Position numbers and translations under genes: made by a program. A stretch of 64,000 nt of DNA from Apostichopus japonicus (lineage: Eukaryota; Echinodermata; Holothuroidea; Aspidochirotida; Stichopodidae). Position 1 is the stretch's first letter. Each line of letters begins with the position of its first letter. The stretch spans positions 28,750,984-28,814,983 of the forward strand of contig NC_092564.1 of NCBI RefSeq assembly GCF_037975245.1, given 5' to 3'. Below are positions 1 to 11,700 of this stretch, piece by piece. The notes below the pieces were generated by a model. The model had not been told where the DNA came from and did not search any database. It worked only from the letters and a program-made list of their open reading frames with translations.

Positions 1-149
1 CACAGGCCACCGAGTAAAACACATGCAATATATGTCAGACTAAAATGCTGTAAAATAAAAGTTCAGGCCTGTACCTTAGTCAGTTATTAGTCTAAATATG
101 CCTTAGAATGCACCATTTGACTGCAAAATTATGCAAGAGGAACCCCACA

Positions 150-245
150 TCCCTTATACATTGGACTCGGCTTCAATGACCTCGGCAGCATCCCTCTTTT
201 AAAAATACTTTATTCGCACCTGGCCCGAGGGTTCCAGAAAGTTCA
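150..245. repeat. Dispersed repeat copy, paired with 43465-43580
   Basis: The sequence shares the phrase CGGCTTCAATGACC, then a TCCCTC block, a TTATTC/TTCATTC block and CACCTGGCCC/CACCTCTGGCCC with 43465-43580 in the same orientation. This marks a degenerate interspersed family. No ends or target duplication could be fixed, and the class is unknown. Confidence 0.5.
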
Positions 246-2328
246 GCCCCTACTTAATCGGTCCGGGAAAACTTGCCCTTCCCCGTTATGGCCTTATATG
301 AGAACATTACGCACCTTGATAACCTGTCTGTTAGCGTATAACTTATTACAAGACTTGATAAATGGGCACTCTAAGACAGAAATAAAACTTGATTTGACAA
401 CAAAAATAAGAAGAGCATAGGCCTACCCCTCTTGCCGGAGAGTAATTTTTTGTTATATGTTATTGCGGGCAACATTACATAAGATCACGAGATAAAGAAG
501 GTTAGGAGAGGTGTGGTGAATGCTTATCGAAAACGGGTATTTATTGTCTTCTATAATCATGTGAAGTCAAATTCCATGCATGCACGCCTAACATTGTAGT
601 TTCTATAAATTATGAAAAGCCTAATGGTTAGGCTTTGGCATGCCTAACTTAAACTATAGCATTAGCAGTAAACATGTTATTGTTACAGTAACATTGTGTA
701 TTCCGATGGAAAATGGGGTGTCAACGCTTATAAGACAACATCGACATCACTGTGTGTAAGGTAGCGTAATGGTAATACGTGGGTGGCCTCCTCAACAATG
801 AACCTTGTAACATAAAGCCATGACTGGAGTCGCATATTCTCCAAACTGAAGATCCTGGACGAAAAGATTTCCCCATAGACATTGTACAGGTCCTTGGGTC
901 TCAGCTAGAAGAAACAACTCTTTGCCATGGTGCAGCTATGGGCAGATATGCAATGCAATTGAAGGCCTTTTGTTGCTTGTATAGGCTAGGCCATGTGTCC
1001 TGCAATATTGTACAGTGAATGTTGGTCCCAAATACATGCCTTCCACTCAGAGATGGTTAAGGCAGGCTCCGAGTAGCACCCATACCTTCCAAACTTGCAC
1101 CCATCTGTTTCATAGAAAACAAGGCTTGGCGCCACTTTTCAACTCAGTAGTGCCTAACTAATTCTCCATATATTGTACGCTGATAGCGTAGTGCATGATT
1201 AAAATTCCCACACTATTTGATCAAACCTGTTGCAAACTTCAACATCAAGTTAACTTGCAATGCTTGTAGTAAGCTGTCTAGTTTTGCACTAAAAATGCAC
1301 AGGTCCGGTTACAAGTTAACTCTTAAAACTTTATCTACTTATTGTAAACATTTGTAACTTCCTTGCTGTACATAGGCAAACCTACAGATAAAGGCTGCAA
1401 GCTTGAAAGTGCTGCAAATTATGAAACATTTTAATAATAAGTTGTAACCATGACATAAGTTTTGGATGTTTAAAATACAAGATTTAGTGAAACAAGAGTG
1501 TTTTAGAGCTGAGATTATATGAATCAAATCTGTAGTTCCCAATTAATTATCACTGGTTTCAAACTAATCACCAAAGAAGCATGTAGCTGCAGAGGTGGTC
1601 TGGCTTCCTTCCGACCTACACTAACAACAATAGGATAGTATTTGGTGATCGGTAACACAAAACCCTGAAGCAAAAAAACATTTTGTGTCAGAAATAAAAT
1701 ACAGGAGAAGTGGACATACCTCTCATGAATGGTTCTTTGGGGATTTTCTACATAATTTTCGTTTTACATTGTACAAAATTTGAGGACTTCTTGAACATAT
1801 TTGCTGTCCTTCTGTACCGTGATTTTTGGAAAACAGTTCCCCCATTCTCAAAAAGAAGCGTAATAATTGGCAATTGAATTGTGCGTTGCCCTGAAAAAAG
1901 GATTTTAGTTACGTTTGCCACACAGCGGGTAATATTTGTACAGAAAAGATTCACTCATATGTGACAGGCTTTTGGGCTGGCATTTCTTGTGGGAGATCTT
2001 GATAGTCTTAGCAAGCCCTGCCGCTATATGTTCATGGTATAACATATATCCGCGTTTTCTATTTAAATTATAAACTGGCTCCTGGTTCCCACCAAGTGGT
2101 TCCTAGGGACATAGCAATAAGTCTGTGACCTAGGAATGACTTTCACAGAAAAGTGGTCCCTTGACCTTAAAATCTTAATTTCACCCCTGCTATCATGACA
2201 CATTTATTGTCATCAGTATTGCAGGTGCTCCCTACAATATGCTAGAGAAGGTTAACTATAAAACAAAAGGCAAGAAGATCTAAGGGTCCAACCTAAGCAC
2301 ACAACTTTTAACCTGGAATTTCTACATT
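246..2328. other. Non-coding stretch upstream of the NPL/zinc-finger gene
   Basis: I see no convincing coding exon or RNA gene here. The open frames are short, with no splice-compatible partners. The stretch should contain the promoter and at least one untranslated first exon of the gene starting at 2736, because the exon at 2685 begins with a splice acceptor. I could not pin down the upstream donor or the transcription start. Confidence 0.4.
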
Positions 2329-2590
2329 GAGAGCCTCGTGGCCAATTGGCTAAGGCGTCGGACTCGTGACCCAAGGAATGCTGGTTCGATTCCTGCGTAG
2401 TTCACTACATCGTGTCCTTGGGCAAGATGCTTTATCTCAATTGCCTCTCTCCACCCTGTGACAGGTTATCATTGACCAGGGGTAATATTTATAAGATCTG
2501 TAAAGCACTTTGAAACCTTGGTATAAAGCCCTCTATAAATCGAACATTATTATTGTTATTATTATGATTATTATTGTTATTAATACTATG
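2329..2590 (+). mobile_element. tRNA-derived SINE with Deu/L2-like body and ATT tail
   Basis: The head carries Pol III promoter boxes: a near-consensus A box TGGCCAATTGG (2339-2349) and a perfect B box GGTTCGATTCC (2383-2393). The body contains GTGTCCTTGGGCAAGATGC, which resembles the conserved central domain of Deu-type SINEs. The 3' part reads GTAAAGCACTTTGAAA, then CTCTATAAAT, then ATT-rich repeats, as in L2-type LINE tails. It lies just upstream of the first identified exon of the NPL/zinc-finger gene. Family naming is from memory of these motifs and is an inference. Confidence 0.75.
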
Positions 2591-2718
2591 ATTATTATAA
2601 ATTTATCTCCCTTAAAGCCTCATTCGTAATGTTATGGTCCATTATCTAATACTTCTACAGGTAATTTTCAATTTTATTCCACAGAAAATATCCAGCATTC
2701 ATTGAGAAACTTCCCTTG

Positions 2719-2739
2719 ATGCCCTACCAACGAAAATGA
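2719..2739 (+). promoter_or_regulatory. Six-codon upstream ORF overlapping the main start codon
   Basis: In the exon 2685-2745 an ATG at 2719 opens six codons (M-P-Y-Q-R-K). It ends at TGA 2737-2739, which overlaps the main ATG 2736-2738 as ATGA. The main frame has an upstream TGA at 2703-2705, so the coding start cannot lie further 5' in this exon. An ATGA overlap is a known geometry for termination-reinitiation, so translational control is possible but only inferred. Confidence 0.6.
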
Positions 2740-5700
2740 TTTGGGGTAAGTGTGTTCTTTACATTTAAGAGTAAAGTGCTCTGATAGAAGGAAGACTTTG
2801 TTTGTTACTTGTAAACAATTCTACTGTTATGTCTATGGATTAGATTACGCTGGCAATTTAAAGCCTCATTATATTCATTCCATTATAAACACAAGCTAAC
2901 CAATCTCTAACTCTTCAATCATTTTTAATACAATTGTGCAGTACTTAGATAATCATAATGACAACGTACTTTTTTACCAAAATGTTGACCTAGATTGAAC
3001 TAATGATTCAAACCAAAACATTAGCGTCTCATCAAAACATGAATGATAACATGAGATATAGAGACTGGGTTTTTAGTTAGCAGTGTGGGATATTTTTCCC
3101 CTTCAATGTTAGTTTCACATTGTTTGTAACCTGAAAATCTTTTTAACCAATGGTGCTTGACATAGGGACTAGAAACAGAAAAGTTAATTAATCTGCCGGT
3201 GCATGCATCCAAGTAATGTTTTGATGGGATTTTCTTATAAAACACCAGTGTGTCTGTTTGTAGTTTTCGTTCACTTGTTCTCTGCACATGGGCCGAGTTT
3301 GGCAAAAAATATGTCATCGTGATTGTATGATTATTTACGACATAATAGTACCAAAACAGTTTGTGTAGGCCATCAAGATTGAATTCATAATGAATCTTTA
3401 AGCATCATATTGATCTTACAAGTCATAAGCCATGTGTGGAACAGCTCTGATGTAAAATTTGAACCAAGCTTAGATGTGTATTGAGGGCTCTATCTTTTGA
3501 TATGCAAGGAATTCAGAAGTGTAGAAAAAACCTTGTATTTCTTGCCAATATTCTGCTGTTTATTGTTTGTCTATGGTTCCACCATTTCATGTACATTGTT
3601 TAAAACAGGATAAAGTTTAACAATTTGATAATTGTGTGTTTCTGCTCCGTAATTTTTCTATAGTCGTCCTTTCTACTCTCTCATTAGGCAAAACCTTGGA
3701 TCCTGGGAAACTGTACACAGAAGTTGTACATACAGACATCCACCTGTCCATGGCTGCACTTGAAAGCAGGGGTGACCGAGGTAGGTCACCCTCGGGTAGC
3801 GACTGCAAAATGTTTCTCTGGATTTTATGTGGCAGGAATTCAGAGATTTCAGTGCTGTTGTAACTCTGAGCACAATTATTTAATTGTAGTAATAATTTAG
3901 TCTTTCAGTTGAATAGTTAAACTATGACAACATATTGTGATTAGTTTTTAATCCTGATCATGCACTTCAAATTATGAATTTTATTTTTAGATGAGCCTGG
4001 TTCAAATTTGCCAATTAAACCATTTGCAAAGTTGACATGTGCCACTTTTAGCTGTTATAAACATTCATGACAATATCATCTTGTATTTCTATTATGTAAT
4101 CAGTGTTAAGTGGCATTAGCTTTCTAAAATATCTTATGTTGAACAGCTTGTTGATGTATAGGCTATCTATGCTTGGAAGCATGCATCTTTTGTATGGAAC
4201 GCCAAAAGCGCAACGCATTTCGTTGCCTCGATCGATTTCGCCTCCTTCTATTTCGTTGCCTCCCTTTATTTCGTTGCCTCCTTTGATTTCGTTTCCTCCT
4301 TCTATTTCGTTGCTTCGTTCTATTTCGTTGTCTCATTCTATTTTGCTGCCTCGTTCTAATTCATTGTCTCCTTCGATTTCGCTTCTTCGTTCTATTTCGT
4401 TGCCTCCTTTGGTTTTGTTGCCTCGTTTGATATCGTTGGGCCTCGTTTGATTTCGTCGCCTCCTTCTAATTCGTTGTCTCCTTTGATTTCGTTGGCTCCT
4501 TTGATTTCGTTGCCTCGTTCTATTATCTACTATCGGTAACAAAAATGATTTCTTGACCAAAAGTGGCCTTAAAGTTTTAACCCCGATACGGACATCTCTA
4601 AACGCGCTGTATATACATAATGTGTAATGATCAGAAAAATGTAGGCTCCATAACTAAAGTTAATTGATTTTGAAGAAAAAAAAAATTAAACAGTTTTCTG
4701 GTCATTACACATTACGTATATATATGCGCGTTTAAAGATGTCCGTATCGGGTTAAAATTTGAGGCCACTTTTGGTCAAGAAATCATTTTTATTACCGATA
4801 GTAGAGATATACCACGTGAATGATGAACCTGTCTACTTTAATGTGGTGCTAACCGGACATCTCAATAGGCTCCATAACTCAACTTAATCGATTTTGAAGA
4901 ATAAAAAATTTAATCAATATTTTAAAACTTTTAGCCACTTTTGGTCAAAAAAAAAAATCGGCTTTGTTACCGATAGTAGGTATAACACGTGAAAGAAGAA
5001 ATTTTATTTTTTGATGTGATGCTAACCGAACCTCCTAACTAGGTCGATAACTCAAATTAATCGATTTTTAAATAATAATACGTCACTTTGGATCTTAACA
5101 CATTACCGCGCGTTTCGAGCTAATTTTCCCATTTGCATCCCACTCCTGTTAGGATCGAACGGTTTGTAGCCATCGAATTTCAATAAATCAAAGTGTTACT
5201 GACTGTTCTTTCATACCACGTGTAATAGGAATAACTTAACATCGTCATTGTACCTCTCTTGACTGTTGCATATTCTCATAAATTAATTGTTTAGACATTT
5301 GAAAAAAAAGAAATGGTATAAAAATTGTCGCAATTTACGCCTTTCTCCACAAGATTTGGTAGGATCACAAGTTTCAGTTCAATATGGATGCAGAAATCGT
5401 CCACCATTTAATTCCAAAATTATAACACATGAAAGAGCAACATCTTCTCTCTCATATGGTGCAATTATTGGCATTTTACAGTATTCATAGCGTTAATTAT
5501 TATCGCTTTAAAACAGGTACGAAAAAGTAACAGTCTTGTTATTGTCCGCTAATTTAGGCTGCCCTTAGTGGCTGCTGGGGATCCACTTTCCCGCCACAGC
5601 GTACCCAGCGCTCGTCACAGTGTACAAACATCAGTGGCCAACGGCGTGTAACGTTGATGTATACACTATTGGCTGCTGTTAGTGGCTGCTGTTAGTGGCT

Positions 5701-8700
5701 GCTACGTTCAAACAGGTGCTAGGCTGCTCAGTACGTGCTAGGCACTGTGATCGACCAGGTAACGTTCGCGTTAACCGGCCGGTCGCGACCGAAGGAGAAA
5801 AAAGCTCCGCCCACCAATGCATGCCTGCAATACCTAATTAACATAACCAGGCGAATTCAATCGAGGCAACGAAATCGAACGAGGCAACGATGTAGAACGA
5901 GGCAACGAAATAGGTGGAGGCAGCAAAATAGAAGGAGGCAACGAAATCAATGGAGGCAACGAAATCAATGGAGGCAACGAAATAAAAGGAGGCAGCAAAA
6001 TAGAAGGAGGCAACGAAATAGAAGGAGGCAGCAAAATAGAACGAAGCAACGAAATCAAAGGAGGCAACGAAATAAAGGGAGGCGACGAAATAGAAGGAGG
6101 CGAAATCGATCGAGGCAACGAAATGCGTTGCGCTTTTGGCGTTCCATACTTTTGAAGTGCAGTGGTGTAAGATCTTATCCCTCACGTTCACGTTCACGTT
6201 CAAAATTTCAGTCAAAATGTGGGTATCGTGTCAACGTATTACAAGAGGGAGACTCACACAGATCTGTGGCATGTTGGATGTCCCTTATAATAAGAACTGT
6301 TGTGGTGGGGGTTAAAGGTCATCTGCAGTTATCGATGGTCAAGGCTAAGATCATAATCATTTGCATTTAAAACAAAGTCAAAAGCATAAGATGTGTGGAA
6401 TTCTTAATCAGTCGCTCCAGAAAGGACATTGTAGAGACAGTCATTTTAATGTTAATCTCATTAGAAAGATAAATTGTGTTTGTAAACTGGAAGACTAGCA
6501 GTACTCTATTAATGAATGGTGACTACTTCATATTCATATTGTCAATAAGTGGAGGCTCACCGGCAACCCACATGTTGATAAAATGGATAAAATGAACTTC
6601 TCACTGGCATTAACCTTGGTTACAAGACACATCAGTTACTGTGCAGTCCAATAATATTTGCTGATATCAATGTGGGGCACATGTTAGGTACAGAAATCTT
6701 GCCAATTTTTAACAGATGATTTTAAGCGACTTATCATGTGTTTACTTTATGTACTTCATGTCTACTGCAAGGGCTTTTCCCTCATCTGCTGGCAAACGGA
6801 AAAATCCAACGGCATTTAGTCAGTAAATAGCCAAAAATTCTGGGTTGTGAGTTGGTCCTTGCTAAGGATTGTACTTCCTACTCATTAACATAACTACAAT
6901 TATTTTGTTTTGCATATGGCAGGTGCTGAATATAGCGGCTACTCTCAGGTGATGCTGAAAACAGCAGAGGCAGAATTCTTGCTCTGCACATTGGTTCATG
7001 GAATGATTTTTCAACAAACCTTGGATGTTCAACTCAAGAAAGGAGAAGAAATATCTGTCTACACAGAAGGGAAAAGTATGTGTTACACACCAAGTATATT
7101 TAATGTCTACATAATTTTGGGTATAAGAGATACCAGAATTAAAGTCTGACAGAAGTGGTTATCACATTAGAAAACTGGCCTGTAATATGTTTGCTGGAAA
7201 ATTAAATAATATTTTTAAACATATCTCAGGAAGGGAAATTATCGGTCATACACAACAAGTATGAAATGCACATTTTGTTTATGTTTGTTGACCTTTGAGG
7301 TTAGCAAGATTTTCAATTTCTGTAAATTCTGTTGACCACAAGTGAACTTTGACCCTCTCCAGTAATAACTTTATATTTTAACTAAATGCACATCCAAGTG
7401 CAAAATGTGCATTTACCAGTACAGACTATTGCCACCTTACTTTTTGACACAAAAGAGAATTGATTGATCCTTGAACTTCTGTAGGTGAGACAAGAAACCT
7501 TATGTGGAAGAAAGTAAGAACTGCTGAAATATTTAGTGGCAGCATTGTTCACCTTCATGCCCACAGTAACATACATAAAATATCAAATTTCTTCTAGTTG
7601 TGATTTTCTTCGCTGACAAACTGAAAATGCTACTCCACCCATAGAAACGGCTATATAAATGAAACATTCAAATGTCAAAACCTTTAGGAGATGATAGATT
7701 GTCATCAACGTTAAAAGTTTCAAGATCTCTGCCAAGTTGGTACAACCAAAAATGTCATTCACATTTTGCTTAATAATATCATATTTTGTCTTGTAGTTGA
7801 ATATATTGCTTCAGTTTTAAAGTAAATGTGGCAAACTATATATATCTTCTTTATTCCAGATAAAGTCCATCTCACTGGATATTCAATTTGCTTAGGAGAA
7901 AATCTTGTAAGTTCAGTTAGTGGACGGACAGGAAGAAGCAACAATCAAGATGGTGCCGCCCTTCATTCAGATTCAGACAGTGGTAGGTATGCTAATCAAT
8001 GACTACAAAATAACAAACTTACAGATTAGACAGTGGTAGGTATGCTAATCAATGCCTATCATATAACAAACTTACAGATTCAGACAGTGGTAGGTATGCT
8101 AATCAATGACTATAAAATAACAAACTTACAGATTCAGACAGTGGTAGGTATGCTAATCAATGACTATAATATAACAAACTTACAGATTCAGACAGTGGTA
8201 GGTATGCTAATCAATGACTATAAAATAACAAACTTACAGATTCAGACAGTGGTAGGTATGCCAATCAATGACTATAAAATAACAAACTTACAGATTCAGA
8301 CAGTGGTAGGTATGCCAATCAATTACTATGAAAATAACAAACTTACAGATTCAGACAGTGGTAGGTATGCTAATCAATGACTATAATATAACAAACTTAC
8401 AGATTAGCCAGTGGTAGTTATGCTAATCAATGACTATCATATAACAAACTTACAGATTCAGACAGTGGTAGGTATGCTAATCAATGACTATAATATAAAA
8501 AACTTACAGATTCAGACAGTGGTAGGTATGCTAATCAATTACTATGAAAATAACAAACTTACAGTCAGATTCAGAGAGTGGTAGGTATGCTAAGCAATGA
8601 CTATAAAATAACAAACTTACAGTCAGATTCAGAGAGTGGTAGGTATGCTAATCAATGACTATAAAATAAACTTACAGATTCAGACAGTGGTAGGTATTAC

Positions 8701-11700
8701 TATAATATAACAAACTTACAGATTCAGACAGTGGTAGGTATGCTAATCAATGACTATAAAATAACAAACTTACAGATTCAGACAGGGGTAGGTATGCTAT
8801 TAAATCAATTACTCTAAAATAACAAACTTACAGATTCAGACAGTGGTAGGTATGCTTAGCAATGACTATAAAATAACAAACTTACAGGGTTTGGTAGTTT
8901 CAGGGAGTTGACTTTGTATATATATTCATATCTGTTTCTCACATTTCAATGAGTTAGGTGAAAAGTGGAGGAAACATCTAACTTTTGTTTTGTGTTTTCA
9001 GTTGCAAGTTCCCAAGATGGGGTGCACTGCCCCGTGATCAAAACTGAATACCAAGAGTCGGAGTTAGAGGAGTTTTGGCAGGCCTCTAGGTCAGAGTCAT
9101 TTACAATGGCACCGTTACCCTGTGGAACATCGGACTTGATGCGTTGGGTGGAACTAAGGAATAGGACCATGGATGGCGTATCAAACTATGGACCAAGACT
9201 GGAAGGAGTACATGAGGCAACGAGATTAAATAGCTACACCTTATCACACCAGAGAACGAGCAAAAACCCAGAGAAGGATGTCACAAACTCTGCTTCTGTA
9301 GGTGCGTAGTATACCAGCAGTATCCTCCTCAATGTTTGTAGCGTATCTTAGCTTGCCGCTTTCTCCTTCCCTATAGTTATGCCTCAAGATATAGGGTCAA
9401 CTTAAGACATTTTTGACAAAACTCTCTAACACCTATATATGAACCACCTTAAAAATTGGACATCAACTGAATAAGGTAGATGTTGATGTATGAGATCATC
9501 AAGCCACCTGTGCTTCATTTCTTAAATGGTTTCTCTGTCTTTATTAAAATGCAATGCTGAATCTATAACATATTGAAAGTCTTAACATGACCTTATGATG
9601 TCATTAGTTTTAGTGTCAACATTGTTAACATTCTACCTTGAAAATAGGAAGCAGAAAACAAAGAGAAAGTAAAGGTTTTCAGATCTTAATGGCAACTATG
9701 ACATCACAGATACACAGCATGATAGCTTCTAGGCTAGGATATCTCCCACATCAAACAACATTTTTCATAGTTGTTTGATGGGGGAGATTGGGGGAGGGGG
9801 GGAGGGGGTTGCTCATTTCAACAATCTCTGCAATATGAGCCAAGGATAATGGTTGGGTTTGTGCCTCCTTTAGTGTTATGTATGACAATGCAAAAGTACC
9901 AACATGGAATTAATGTAAAACAATTTTGACAAAAAAACAAAAAATATACTAGTATGTGTTCAGTATGTAAACTCTTTGACATGAATAACAACTGCAGCCT
10001 CTGCATTAACTTAATGAGCATGAATAAGCCACTTTCCTGTTCTGAATGTTTTGTGTGCATCTTATTTTGGTTCCGTGCAGAAGAGAAAGAAATCTATGAG
10101 ACAGTGATGGTGTATGTGACACTTGCTTGTAAACAACGTAACTCAAAAAGTTAAAGAGGAATTCACTTCAGAGTTGGTATGTGGATCCGTCTTATTGAGT
10201 ACAAGAAGCCTTTTTGATTTCTGGGAAGTCCAATGGTCATATGGGGTCAATGGCTGTTATAGTCTGAAAACCTGGTTAACACCATAACTCAAAAAGTACA
10301 TCTTTGTCCAACTTCATACTTATTATGTAGATCCAGCTTGGTAAGTGTAGGAACTAAATTGAAATTGGTCGGGTCAAAGGTCATTTGTGGTCAACAGAGG
10401 TTAACTTCTGAAAACCTTGTAAATGTGATGACTTAAAAATGTCAATTTTTGCTGAAGTTCATTCTTGGTTTGTAGGTCCCCTTGGTGAGTACGAGAACTC
10501 TATTGAAATTGGTGGAGGTCAAAGGTCATTTGCAGTCAACATAGGTCATAGTCTGAAAACCTTCTAGCTATTTGCCCTTTGAAGCTATAAAAACATTTCC
10601 ACATTTTTCCGCTATCATGTTTCTCTTACTGTATATGAAGAGAAAGGAGGATTAGAAGCTTATTTTGACAAATGATGAAGCGTGAGTCTTTCAATGAACT
10701 TTTTTGGTTTGCAGCTGAGTTGAGACAGATGTTGAACCAGGATTCTGAGGATGACATTAGTTCTGGAAGTGAAGATGAAAGGCAGCCAAGCTCTGGGAGG
10801 GAAGCCTCATCCCCTAATCAGGACCAGATCGCAGCTCTCCATCAGTTAAAATCACCTCCTATTACGCAGAGAATCAATGCTGTGGTGGCTCAGAAAGGTG
10901 AGGAGGAGGAGGAAGAGTATGGCTGGCAGTGTGTTAAACTACTCAATGATTTGGAAAGTGAAATGTCTCCCACTATCTGGCATGACAGGACATACATCTT
11001 GGCAGTCCTCCAAGCTAGTCTAACAACTCAATTAAAGATTACTTGGGTGAAACAATTGACTTCATGGGAGACTCCCCTGTCAAGAGTAACTAAGGGGATG
11101 AGGGGTAACCCATAATAATATTGAAGTATCTTACTTCATGAATATAGACAAAAGTTGGATTTTCCTACCTCCATATTTCCCAGTTCCAAACAGGAACAAA
11201 ACAACACACATTTTGTTTATACTGGTATGGTGATGTTAGTACAAAAGAAGCATACTTTTGCATAACATTTACATCTGTTTGTCGTTAATATTCATCAAAT
11301 TGCAAGAAATGTGAAGGCACCAAACTTTCCATGATTTTCATTCTTGAGATATTAGGTTTGTCTCACTACATTCATAAAATCAGTTTTGGCCATCTAGCCA
11401 CTCTGAGCCACTTTGAGCAGAGTAAAGGTAAATTGTCAGTAGTAACAGTCCTTAGTCATTCCCTATCTTACAAGTGACACTGCAATTTTGTTGTGTTTTA
11501 TTTTGGCCATCCACACTGACTCCACTGTAGGAACCTACCCAGCAAAGTCCACATTGACTGTAGGAACCTATCCTTCAAAGTCATTGTTTTCTTTTAAAGG
11601 GAGAGAAATCCCTTAACTTAGGTCTATTCCTCAAGCTACTACAAATTTTCCTTTCTTCCTTCAGATAAATAAGGTAATCCTAGTCATCCGTGACTCAATA

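Larger units (their letters stand above)
4187..6154. mobile_element. Foldback transposon with minisatellite inverted arms
   Basis: The ends are inverted copies. TATGGAACGCCAAAAGCGC at 4193 is mirrored at 6148, and the outer 80 bp or so are nearly identical. Each arm continues as an 18-bp tandem repeat of GTTGCCTCC-type units. A perfect 6-bp direct repeat CTTTTG flanks the element (4187-4192, 6149-6154). This modular layout recalls the TU foldback elements described in sea urchin. It lies in the first coding intron of the NPL/zinc-finger gene. No transposase ORF is visible in the 1.3-kb core, so it is presumably non-autonomous. Confidence 0.82.

Noticed and set aside
5735-6370. 211-codon Arg/Gln-rich ORF and its antisense partners
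   Set aside because: It is produced by the 18-bp minisatellite in the foldback arm. The same pattern appears in the left arm in the opposite orientation.
8033-8380. 115-codon repeat ORF
   Set aside because: It is a by-product of the 54-bp array (18 codons per unit) and is not in frame with the flanking exons.
10081-10111. Possible extra exon of the NPL/zinc-finger gene (acceptor TTCCGTGCAG, donor GTATGT)
   Set aside because: None of its donors gives a length divisible by three, so it would break the phase-1 chain, while 9301 joins 10715 perfectly without it.
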